A DNA stretch of 64,000 nt from an uncultured Prevotella sp. (GTDB taxonomy: Bacteria; Bacteroidota; Bacteroidia; Bacteroidales; Bacteroidaceae). The notes beneath the pieces are model-generated. The model saw nothing but the letters and a program-made list of their open reading frames with translations. It was not told where the DNA came from and made no database searches. Position 1 is the stretch's first letter, and each line of letters starts with the position of its first letter. The stretch covers positions 19,259 through 83,258 of the forward strand of contig CAKPZJ010000010.1 of the NCBI GenBank assembly GCA_934204655.1, written 5' to 3'. This document shows, piece after piece, positions 1 to 6,789 of the stretch. Position numbers and translations under genes: made by a program.

Positions 1-708
1 ATAGAGTGTAATCTGCGCGCGTCGCGCTCCTTCCCATTCGTGAGCAAGGTTCTAAAGCTCAACCTTATTGAGTTGGCCACCAAGGTTATGTTGGGACTTC
101 CTGTGGAGAAGCCCAAGAAAAATCTCTTTGACTTGGACTACGTGGGCATCAAGGCCAGCCAGTTCTCGTTTAACCGCTTGCAGAAGGCCGACCCTGTCTT
201 GGGTGTCGACATGAGCTCTACAGGTGAGGTGGGTTGTTTGGGCGACGATACTAACCAGGCCCTGCTCAAGGCGATGCTCAGTGTGGGTCACCGCATACCT
301 AAGCATACCGTACTGCTTTCTACGGGTGGTGCCAAGCAGAAGGCCGAATTGTTAGAGACGGCCAAGACGCTTAGGGAACATGGCTATGAGCTCTATGCAA
401 CAGGTGGTACATCTAAGTATCTGTCGGACAATGGCGTGGCCAACACCATGGTTTACTGGCCATCGGATGAGGGCAAGGAGCCCCAGGCTCTTACCCTGAT
501 GCACGAGCATAAGATTGATATGGTGGTGAATATCCCCAAGGACTTGACGCAGCACGAACTGACCAACGGGTACAAGATTCGCCGTACAGCCATTGACTTG
601 AATATTCCACTGATAACCAACAGTCGTCTGGCCAGTGCTTTCATCCATGCTTTCTGTACCTTGAAGTTGGATGATGTTGACATCAAGTCATGGAACGAGT
701 ATAAGTAA
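1..708 (+). CDS. carB: Carbamoyl-phosphate synthase large subunit, C-terminal part (partial)
   Basis: The reading frame is open from base 1, so the gene starts upstream of the window; only the last 235 residues are present. The first visible residues (IECNLRASRSFPFVSK) are the hallmark of the end of the second ATP-grasp half of CarB. From about residue 110 onward there is a methylglyoxal-synthase-like (MGS) domain, with LLSTGG, YATGGTSKYL and a NIPKD loop, which in this family binds allosteric effectors such as UMP or ornithine. CarB combines glutamine-derived ammonia, bicarbonate and two ATP to make carbamoyl phosphate for pyrimidine and arginine synthesis in the cytoplasm. The frame ends in TAA and is followed by a strong terminator, so this is the last gene of its transcript. 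Identification is secure. Confidence 0.95.
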   Translation: MECNLRASRSFPFVSKVLKLNLIELATKVMLGLPVEKPKKNLFDLDYVGIKASQFSFNRLQKADPVLGVDMSSTGEVGCLGDDTNQALLKAMLSVGHRIPKHTVLLSTGGAKQKAELLETAKTLREHGYELYATGGTSKYLSDNGVANTMVYWPSDEGKEPQALTLMHEHKIDMVVNIPKDLTQHELTNGYKIRRTAIDLNIPLITNSRLASAFIHAFCTLKLDDVDIKSWNEYK

Positions 709-734
709 AGTTCGCCCCATACTCTTTATAAAAG

Positions 735-772
735 AAAAGGCAGACTGCGCATAAGTAGCAGTCTGCCTTTTT
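735..772 (+). terminator. Rho-independent terminator after carB
   Basis: AAAAGGCAGACTGC pairs perfectly with GCAGTCTGCCTTTT across a 9-base loop, followed by a T tract. It starts 26 bases after the carB stop codon. Confidence 0.9.
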
Positions 773-813
773 ATTTCTCTAAACATCTCTTTCCTTTTTC
801 CAATTATCCTTTT

Positions 814-909
814 CTACTCTCTGATTATCTTCTTCCTTTCTTCGAGCATCAGTATTTTCCTCCGGGTATCTCCGGTATCTGCCGAGAGTGTCTCTACAAA
901 ATTATCCAT
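814..909 (-). CDS. Possible 31-residue peptide
   Basis: A short minus-strand frame from ATG (907-909) to TAG encodes a charged 31-residue peptide that starts MDNFVETLSADTGD and ends EERKKIIRE. It would form an amphipathic helix. I see no clear promoter just upstream, and the terminator at 981-1007 separates it from the lipoprotein gene on the same strand. It could be chance; it is listed because it is the only coding candidate between 709 and 1032, a stretch otherwise made of terminators and pyrimidine-rich sequence. Confidence 0.2.
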   Translation of the reverse strand: MDNFVETLSADTGDTRRKILMLEERKKIIRE

Positions 910-980
910 TGACTTCTACCAGAATTTGTGTTGACAGCGGAAGTGGCCAGAGTCATTGCGCGATGTATGGGAATAAAAAA

Positions 981-1007
981 GCCGTCCGGAACTCAGTTCC
1001 GGACGGC
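981..1007 (-). terminator. Terminator of the small lipoprotein gene
   Basis: GCCGTCCGGAACT pairs with AGTTCCGGACGGC; on the minus strand the stem is followed directly by TTTTTT. It lies 26 bases past the stop codon of the 55-residue lipoprotein gene. Confidence 0.9.
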
Positions 1008-1032
1008 AGTCTCTTTTTCTGTTCGTACTAAA

Positions 1033-1200
1033 TTACTGAGCTACAGCAGCAGTATCAGTAGCAGCAGTGTCAGCAGCAGCGCTGTCAACAGTTACAGCAG
1101 TGTCAGAGTCAGCGTTAGCAGCGGGCTCAGCTGTTTTGTTACCACATGATGCGAAAGAGATAGCTGCAATAGCAGCGAACATTAAAACTAATTTCTTCAT
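1033..1200 (-). CDS. Small alanine/aspartate/threonine-rich lipoprotein, 55 residues
   Basis: The minus strand reads from ATG (1198-1200) to TAA (1033-1035). The product starts MKKLVLMFAAIAAISFASCG, a type II signal peptide with a lipobox ending at Cys19. The mature part is 37 residues of low complexity, rich in Ala, Asp and Thr (DSDTAVTVDS, AAADTAATDT). It should be a surface or periplasmic lipoprotein with a disordered acidic tail; no function can be assigned. It has its own promoter (TACCTTTG at 1252-1259) and a strong terminator, so it is a self-contained, probably well expressed unit. Similar tiny lipoproteins are common in Bacteroidales. Confidence 0.85.
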   Translation of the reverse strand: MKKLVLMFAAIAAISFASCGNKTAEPAANADSDTAVTVDSAAADTAATDTAAVAQ

Positions 1201-1251
1201 TTTCTTTGCTTTTTAAATCTGTAAAACAATCATTTGTTTATTAAAACACTG

Positions 1252-1259
1252 CAAAGGTA
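1252..1259 (-). promoter_or_regulatory. -7 box of the small lipoprotein gene
   Basis: TACCTTTG on the minus strand matches the Bacteroidetes TAnnTTTG box, 52 bases before the start codon. No clear TTTG -33 box is seen. Confidence 0.7.
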
Positions 1260-1743
1260 AGTATTTTTTTCATACGCCGTTCTTTTTTTAGCGATTTTTT
1301 TTAGGTCTAACTGTAACTTTTTTGAAACTAATTGTCAATCAATAGCTTTTAGATTGTGAATAAAAGTTAATGATTGATGACTGCGGTGAAACGGGTAGTT
1401 ATCGCGGGCAAAAAATATGTTGATGACTGCCGAAAAGGGGATAGTGACCATAGTATGCGTGGTCACCATCTCATGTGTATGTGTCGATAAATGGGTATGG
1501 CGGGATAGTGGCGGGGGGTACGGCAGTCGTCAGTAGTTACACCTTATTATATATATAGGGACATGGGTGCCCTTCCTGGTAGGTCAGGCATGGTCGGGTG
1601 GCATATTAGTTGCATCTTCTGTTGGCACCAGGGTATGCTACTTTGTGTTGGTGGTTGGTTATGGTTCTGCGCGGACAAGGGTTAGAAGAGGGAAAGGTAG
1701 CTTCACCTCAACCGAGCAAATTGTAAAAAACTTCGTCTTTTAC
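1260..1743. other. Long intergenic region with folded segment
   Basis: No convincing gene. The decamer TGATGACTGC occurs at 1375 and 1421. TGATGACTGCCG (1421-1432) can pair with CGGCAGTCGTCA (1521-1532) with one G-U pair, and between them GTGACCA/TGGTCAC forms a 7-bp hairpin near 1443-1465. A copy of the AT-rich intergenic element described in the findings lies at 1541-1560. This could be a small RNA or only divergent leader sequence. Confidence 0.4.
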
Positions 1744-1774
1744 TTTGCTCTGTCTTCGGTTTGCACTAACTTTG
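1744..1774 (+). promoter_or_regulatory. Promoter of the mtaB operon
   Basis: TTTG (1744-1747), a 19-base spacer, then TAACTTTG (1767-1774), a full Bacteroidetes promoter about 80 bases before the mtaB start. Bases 1756-1784 match 27 of 29 positions of the promoter repeat at 23950, upstream of the nucleoside transporter. Confidence 0.85.
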
Positions 1775-1854
1775 CAAAAGATAGGGTGATAGGGGCCTTA
1801 GCGGTCGCTATCTAACCATAGGTTATACCTATCTTCATATAATATATATTGAGA

Positions 1855-3195
1855 ATGATAGATACATCAGCTTTTCAAGGAAAGAAAGCCGCTTATTATA
1901 CCCTGGGGTGTAAACTAAATTTTTCGGAAACCTCTACCTTTGGCAAGACGCTTCAGGAGATGGGGGTTGCCACGGTGGCTGAGGGTGAGCAGGCGGATAT
2001 TTGCCTGATTAACACTTGCTCGGTAACCGAGGTGGCCGACCGTAAGTGCCGGACAGCCATACGGCGCATGGTGCGCGAGAACCCTGGGGCCTTTGTGGTC
2101 GTTACAGGCTGCTATGCCCAGTTGGAGTCCGAGAAAGTCTCTCAGATAGACGGGGTCGACCTGGTTTTGGGTAGTAATGAGAAAGCCCATCTGATACAGT
2201 ACCTCTCCGACGCGTGGGCTAACCGTGGCGATGAGGGCCACCTGCACCGTTTCCACTCTGTTAAGACTAAGGAGATACGTACTTTCCAGCCCTCGTGCTC
2301 GCGGGGCAACCGTACCCGATATTTCCTTAAAGTACAGGATGGCTGCAACTACTTCTGTACCTACTGTACCATCCCTTATGCCCGTGGCTTCTCTCGCAAT
2401 CCGTCTATCAGTTCCCTGGTAGAGCAGGCTGAGCACGCCGCCGCAGAGGGGGGCAAGGAGATAGTGCTTACAGGTGTCAATATCGGCGACTTTGGCCGTA
2501 GTACGGGCGAGTGCTTTATCGACCTGGTCCGTGCCCTTGATGGCGTGCAGGGCATTAGCCGTTTCCGCATATCCAGTCTGGAACCCGACCTGCTCGACGA
2601 TGCCCTTGTTGACTACTGCGCACACAGCCGTGCCTTTATGCCTCACTTCCACATACCCCTTCAGAGTGGTTCCGACCACGTGTTGCGTCTTATGCATCGC
2701 CGCTATGACAAGGAGCTTTTTGCCCATAAGATAAAGCTCATCAAAGCATTGATGCCCGATGCCTTTATAGGCGTCGACGTGATGGTGGGCTGTCGCGGCG
2801 AGCACCCTGAGCACTTCGAGGAGTGTTATGACTTCCTCCGCAGTCTGGACGTCACCCAGTTGCATGTCTTCCCGTACTCAGAGCGTCCAGGCACATCGGC
2901 CCTCGCCATTCCCTATGTGGTCGACGAGCACGAAAAGCGTGTTCGCTGTAACCAGCTGCTGGAACTTAGTACCGAGAAGACCCACGATTTCTATAGCCGC
3001 TACATCGGGTCTGAGGCCGAAGTGCTCTTCGAGCGGGCCACCCGTGGCCGCATGATGCACGGGTTTACCCGCAACTATATTCGGGTAGAACTCTCGCCGG
3101 CCCAGGCACGCGAGGAATATGACAATCAGCTGCTGCGGGTACGCCTCGGCGACTTCAATCACGATAAGACGGCCCTGCGGGCCACGCTACTATGA
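1855..3195 (+). CDS. mtaB: tRNA t6A37 methylthiotransferase MtaB
   Basis: A 446-residue radical-SAM methylthiotransferase. The N-terminal UPF0004 domain has three cluster-binding cysteines at about 19 (TLGCKLN), 55 (INTCSV) and 86 (TGCYAQ). The radical-SAM CxxxCxxC motif is CNYFCTYC at 164-171, and a TRAM-like domain ends the protein. The TLGCKLN form and overall length fit MtaB, which adds a methylthio group to N6-threonylcarbamoyladenosine at position 37 of ANN-decoding tRNAs, rather than MiaB or RimO. An in-frame TTG lies two codons upstream (1849), but ATG at 1855 is the better start. It is the first gene of a run with the glycosyltransferase, whose ATG overlaps this stop codon (ATGA). 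Confidence 0.93.
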   Translation: MIDTSAFQGKKAAYYTLGCKLNFSETSTFGKTLQEMGVATVAEGEQADICLINTCSVTEVADRKCRTAIRRMVRENPGAFVVVTGCYAQLESEKVSQIDGVDLVLGSNEKAHLIQYLSDAWANRGDEGHLHRFHSVKTKEIRTFQPSCSRGNRTRYFLKVQDGCNYFCTYCTIPYARGFSRNPSISSLVEQAEHAAAEGGKEIVLTGVNIGDFGRSTGECFIDLVRALDGVQGISRFRISSLEPDLLDDALVDYCAHSRAFMPHFHIPLQSGSDHVLRLMHRRYDKELFAHKIKLIKALMPDAFIGVDVMVGCRGEHPEHFEECYDFLRSLDVTQLHVFPYSERPGTSALAIPYVVDEHEKRVRCNQLLELSTEKTHDFYSRYIGSEAEVLFERATRGRMMHGFTRNYIRVELSPAQAREEYDNQLLRVRLGDFNHDKTALRATLL

Positions 3196-4682
3196 AACTT
3201 GCCATCGTAATACTCAACTGGAACGGCAGGCAGATGCTCGAACGCTATCTGCCGTCGGTCGTGGCCGAGGTGCCCACCGACTGTGCTGTCTATGTGGCCG
3301 ATAATGCGTCGACCGACGACTCCCTCGTCCTGCTCCGCAACCACTTCCCGCAGGTTCGGCTCATCGTCCTTGATACTAATTATGGCTTCGCAGAGGGTTA
3401 TAACAAGGCCCTTGGTCAGATAGAGGCCGAGTACTATTTGCTCCTTAACTCCGATGTGCAGGTTACGCCTCACTGGCTTCGCCCTCTGCTGCTCTTTATG
3501 GATCAAAACCCCGGCGTGGCTGCCTGTCAGCCTAAACTGCTCTCCATGGCCGACCATGGCCAGTTTGAGTATGCCGGTGCCTGCGGCGGATTTATCGATC
3601 GCTATGGCTACCCTTACTGCCGCGGCCGTATCTTTGACACCGTCGAACACGATGCTGGCCAGTACGATACCCCTATGCCCATCCAGTGGGCCACGGGTGC
3701 CTGCCTGCTCATACGCAGTGCCGACTACTGGAACGCCGGTGGTCTGGATGGTCGTTTCTTTGCTCATAATGAGGAGATAGACCTCTGCTGGCGCCTGCGC
3801 CTTACCGGCCGGCAGATTTACTGCGTTCCCCAGAGCCAGGTCTACCATGTGGGTGGCGGTACCCTTAATAAGAGTAATCCCCGCAAGACTTACCTCAACT
3901 TTCGTAACAACCTCACCATGCTTTATAAGAACCTGCCCGACAGCGATTTGCGGCGGGTGATGCGTGTGCGGTGGCTGTTAGATTATGTGGCAGCTATCGA
4001 GATGCTGCTGCTCCAGCACAGTTGGGGCGATTTCATGGCCGTTGTCCGTGCCCGGCGTGCTTTCCATGCCTGGCGCCATCAGTTTGAGGCCGACCGCGAC
4101 CGCATCCAGCGCTCTCGCATCAGTCAGTCAGACGATGTGCGCTCTCCCTATAGCATCCTGTGGCAGTATTATGTTCACCATAAGCGCACTTTTGCCGAGT
4201 TCCAGCCCCAGACGCAGGTAGAATGCAAGACCATTCCCAATGTCATGCTACTGCCCAACGTGGCCGACTTGCTGGCCGAGGGCCATACCGTGACCCTGCC
4301 ACTCCGGGGAAACAGCATGCGACCATTCCTGGAGGACAACCGCGACAAGGGGCTGCTCATCAAGGCTGGCGACTTCTCCGTGGGCGATGCCGTGCTGGCT
4401 CAGGTGGCCCCCGGTACCTATGTGCTCCATCGTATCGTGCGCATCAAGGGCGACGCGATTACCCTCTGTGGCGATGGCAACCTGAATAACGAGTACTGCC
4501 GCCGTCAGGACGTGATAGGTTTTGTCGTGGGCTTCTACCGCAAGGGCCGTACCCGCCTGGACCGTACCAATGGGCTCAAGTGGGCCCTCTACTCCGTAGT
4601 GTGGATGTCGCTACGGCCGGTGCGCCGGTACCTGTTAGCGGCCTATCGCCGTATCTGGCTGAAACTATTCAAACCAATATAA
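3192..4682 (+). CDS. Family 2 glycosyltransferase fused to a signal-peptidase-like (S24/S26) domain
   Basis: One uninterrupted 496-residue frame with two domains. Residues 1 to about 340 are a GT2 glycosyltransferase of the rhamnosyltransferase-like type, with VILNWNG at the start, ADNAST near 36-40, an NSD motif at 86-88 and the late NEEIDLCWR motif. Residues about 350-450 resemble S24/S26 peptidases: GNSM with Ser375, VLHRIV with His413 and CGDGN with Asp428. This Ser-His arrangement is that of the SipW/Sec11-type signal peptidases, not the Ser-Lys type, although there is no N-terminal membrane anchor on the domain. The last 40 residues are basic and aromatic and may touch the membrane. In related bacteria I recall the peptidase part as a separate small protein. 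A PqqD-like gene follows 9 bases downstream. The role is unknown; GT assignment is secure, proteolysis is inference. Confidence 0.85.
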   Translation: MKLAIVILNWNGRQMLERYLPSVVAEVPTDCAVYVADNASTDDSLVLLRNHFPQVRLIVLDTNYGFAEGYNKALGQIEAEYYLLLNSDVQVTPHWLRPLLLFMDQNPGVAACQPKLLSMADHGQFEYAGACGGFIDRYGYPYCRGRIFDTVEHDAGQYDTPMPIQWATGACLLIRSADYWNAGGLDGRFFAHNEEIDLCWRLRLTGRQIYCVPQSQVYHVGGGTLNKSNPRKTYLNFRNNLTMLYKNLPDSDLRRVMRVRWLLDYVAAIEMLLLQHSWGDFMAVVRARRAFHAWRHQFEADRDRIQRSRISQSDDVRSPYSILWQYYVHHKRTFAEFQPQTQVECKTIPNVMLLPNVADLLAEGHTVTLPLRGNSMRPFLEDNRDKGLLIKAGDFSVGDAVLAQVAPGTYVLHRIVRIKGDAITLCGDGNLNNEYCRRQDVIGFVVGFYRKGRTRLDRTNGLKWALYSVVWMSLRPVRRYLLAAYRRIWLKLFKPI

Positions 4683-4691
4683 ACCAAAGAG

Positions 4692-4961
4692 ATGAAAGTT
4701 AAAAAGGGATTTAAGCTCCGCGAGGTGTGCGGAGAGAAGATTTTGCTGGCCGAGGGTGCCGAGAATATAGATTTTAGTAACATTATCAGCATGAACGCCA
4801 GCTCGGCTTATCTGTGGGAAAACCTGGAAGGTCGCGAGTTTACGGCCGAGGACATGGCCAAGCTGCTTACCGACCAGTATGAGGTCGACGATGCTACCGC
4901 CCTGGCCGATGCCAAGGCCCTGGCCGACCAGTGGTACAGCTATGGCATCATAGAACTTTAA
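4692..4961 (+). CDS. PqqD-like small protein
   Basis: An 89-residue protein that resembles the PqqD fold (PF05402): a short beta N-terminus (FKLREVCGEKILL), the typical NASSAYLWENLEG segment near residues 36-48 and a helical C-terminal half that ends GIIEL. PqqD proteins bind ribosomal precursor peptides and present them to modifying enzymes such as radical-SAM proteins. No precursor peptide or PqqE-like enzyme is visible nearby; the only radical-SAM neighbour, MtaB, is a tRNA enzyme. The gene lies 9 bases after the GT/peptidase fusion and is surely cotranscribed with it. Family assignment is fairly good; its partner here is unknown. Confidence 0.75.
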   Translation: MKVKKGFKLREVCGEKILLAEGAENIDFSNIISMNASSAYLWENLEGREFTAEDMAKLLTDQYEVDDATALADAKALADQWYSYGIIEL

Positions 4962-4969
4962 CATCGTAG

Positions 4970-5003
4970 AGCGCTGGGTGGCGGTAGCTGCCCGGCGCTT
5001 TCT
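4970..5003 (+). terminator. Weak terminator or attenuator after the PqqD-like gene
   Basis: AGCGCTGGG pairs with CCCGGCGCT (one mismatch) around a 12-base loop, followed only by TTCT. It separates the mtaB group from the MBL hydrolase promoter. Confidence 0.45.
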
Positions 5004-5041
5004 GTCTCATGGCTACGGGTAGCGTAAAAGCTGCTGAATAA

Positions 5042-5073
5042 TTTGGCCCTATCGGCAAAAAAGCGTATTTTTG
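5042..5073 (+). promoter_or_regulatory. Promoter of the MBL-fold hydrolase gene
   Basis: TTTG (5042-5045), a 20-base spacer, then TATTTTTG (5066-5073), 23 bases before the ATG at 5097. Confidence 0.8.
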
Positions 5074-5096
5074 CAGTCAAATTCAAGGATACAGTA

Positions 5097-5918
5097 ATGC
5101 TTAATTTTATATCTTTCGGTAGCGGGAGCAGCGGTAATTGCTACTATCTTTATAATCAGGATGATAGTCTGATGATTGATGTCGGCGTAGGTCTGCGCAC
5201 ACTCAAGAAGCATTTTTACAACTACGGCCTCCGGCTCAGCGATGTACAGAATATTATTGTAACCCATGACCACGCCGACCACATCAAGTCGGCCGGCAGT
5301 ATCAGCAAGGAATTTAATATCCCCGTCTATGCCACCGAGCGTGTTCACCATGGTCTGGATCACAACTATTGCATCCGGGCCAAGATACCTGTCGACTATA
5401 AACGTATAGTGGCTTACGGCCAGACGGTTCAGGTGGGCCATTTCGCTGTTACCCCTTTCCATGTGCCTCACGATAGTCAGGACAATGTGGGCTACATCAT
5501 CGGCTATCAGGGCATTACCTTTGTGCTGGCCACCGATGTAGGCGAGGTTACCCCCGACATAGCCCAGGCTATTGGCCAGGCCGATTATCTTATCATCGAG
5601 GCCAACCATGATGAGGATATGCTGCTCAATGGTCCCTATTCGCCCTACCTCAAGCGGCGGGTGATGAGTTCTACGGGTCATTTGAGCAACGCCAACTGCG
5701 GGCGGGCCATCGCGGCCTACGCCTCAGACCACTTGCGCCATGTATGGCTGTGCCATCTCAGCGAGGAGAACAACCACCCAGAGCTGGCGCGTAAGACGGT
5801 GGAGCAGCAGTTAGCCGATAAAGGTATTGTGGTAGGCGAGGCGTTTCAGTTAGATGTTCTGAAACGCAAGATACCCTCTGAGATATTCCACCTTACGGCT
5901 GCTGCTGAGCAGCTGTAA
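5097..5918 (+). CDS. MBL-fold metallo-hydrolase, YycJ/WalJ-like
   Basis: A 273-residue metallo-beta-lactamase-fold protein. It starts MLNFISFGSGSSGNCYYL, the typical start of the YycJ/WalJ group, and has the metal-binding THDHADH motif at residues 56-62, followed by ATDVGE and a late histidine in CHLSEENNHPE. Members of this group are thought to be nucleases linked to DNA repair or cell-wall control; the substrate here is not known. ATG at 5097 is chosen because it lies just after the promoter and starts at the conserved N-terminus; the frame is open further upstream without a plausible start. The 3' end overlaps the convergent glycosyltransferase gene by 26 bases. Confidence 0.88.
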   Translation: MLNFISFGSGSSGNCYYLYNQDDSLMIDVGVGLRTLKKHFYNYGLRLSDVQNIIVTHDHADHIKSAGSISKEFNIPVYATERVHHGLDHNYCIRAKIPVDYKRIVAYGQTVQVGHFAVTPFHVPHDSQDNVGYIIGYQGITFVLATDVGEVTPDIAQAIGQADYLIIEANHDEDMLLNGPYSPYLKRRVMSSTGHLSNANCGRAIAAYASDHLRHVWLCHLSEENNHPELARKTVEQQLADKGIVVGEAFQLDVLKRKIPSEIFHLTAAAEQL

Positions 5919-6780
5919 GTCTCAGGTAATACCCCAACTTGTACAGACTGAAGAGCCATAACGATGGGTGCGCCCCGAGCCGTCGGCGCAGGTAGGGCGA
6001 CAGCCGGCCTGACAGCCAGGCTATTGGGCGTGCCACGTGGGCTTGTTGCAGAACCTCGGCCCACCGTGCTATCCGCGAGTAGCCAGCCAGTTGGTGCCGG
6101 TGGCAGTACAGGGTGCGTAGCCCCTCTTCGGTTTTATTTATAAAATGGTCATTGGGTTCAAAGTCGTAGAACCCCACCTCATTGTCAATATGCTCTATAC
6201 CGATGCCGACTTGGCACAGGTGCTGCCCGTAGGCCACATCCTCGTACCCGTATTCACGGTACGAGGTGTCCAGCGGGTGGTCTATGGCTATCTGGCGCTC
6301 TATACAGTAGTTGGACGTATGAAAATCCTTGTCGGGATGTTCGCGTCTGCGTGCGGCGCAGTGCCCAGGCTCAGCCTGGTGTTCATACAGGTAGCGCAGG
6401 TTGTCAGGGTGATGGCCCATCACCTTATAACCGCCATAAACCACTGGGGCACAGCAGTTCAGATACCTGTCTATAAAGTGGCGGTTTATGATGGCCATAT
6501 CGGCATCAATAAAAATGAGCCTGTCGTATCGGGCCTTACTGGCCAGCAGGTTGCGTATGGCCGCGCGACCTATGTTGGCCTCGAGTTCGATATACTGACA
6601 GTGGGGCCACTGGCTTATTATCTTGTTGGGAGCAGTAGCCTGGGTACAGGGCGAGCCATCGTCTATCACGATGACCTCCCAACCGTCTACGCGGCCCAGT
6701 CCCTGCTGCCGGCACAGGTCGCTCACCAGCTGGTGGCAGTCAGTGTTGTACTCGGGTATTAAGATAGACAGCCCCTTCAT
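5893..6780 (-). CDS. Family 2 glycosyltransferase
   Basis: A 295-residue GT2 protein: LSILIPEYN at the start, VIVIDDGSP near residue 36-44, and the metal-binding FIDADMA (DxD) near 90. After the GT-A core there is a GYEDVAYGQ segment, which in this family holds the catalytic acidic residue, and a basic C-terminal tail rich in Leu, Arg and Tyr that may lie on the membrane. It probably transfers a sugar in surface polysaccharide or glycolipid synthesis; donor and acceptor are unknown. It lies 9 bases downstream of uvrA and seems to be cotranscribed with it, an unusual partner. Its last 26 bases overlap the end of the MBL hydrolase gene on the other strand. Confidence 0.85.
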   Translation of the reverse strand: MKGLSILIPEYNTDCHQLVSDLCRQQGLGRVDGWEVIVIDDGSPCTQATAPNKIISQWPHCQYIELEANIGRAAIRNLLASKARYDRLIFIDADMAIINRHFIDRYLNCCAPVVYGGYKVMGHHPDNLRYLYEHQAEPGHCAARRREHPDKDFHTSNYCIERQIAIDHPLDTSYREYGYEDVAYGQHLCQVGIGIEHIDNEVGFYDFEPNDHFINKTEEGLRTLYCHRHQLAGYSRIARWAEVLQQAHVARPIAWLSGRLSPYLRRRLGAHPSLWLFSLYKLGYYLRLTAAQQQP

Positions 6781-6789
6781 ATCCCTCTC

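Noticed and set aside
1567..1815. An 82-codon plus-strand frame
   Set aside because: It includes the mtaB promoter, has no family likeness and odd composition.
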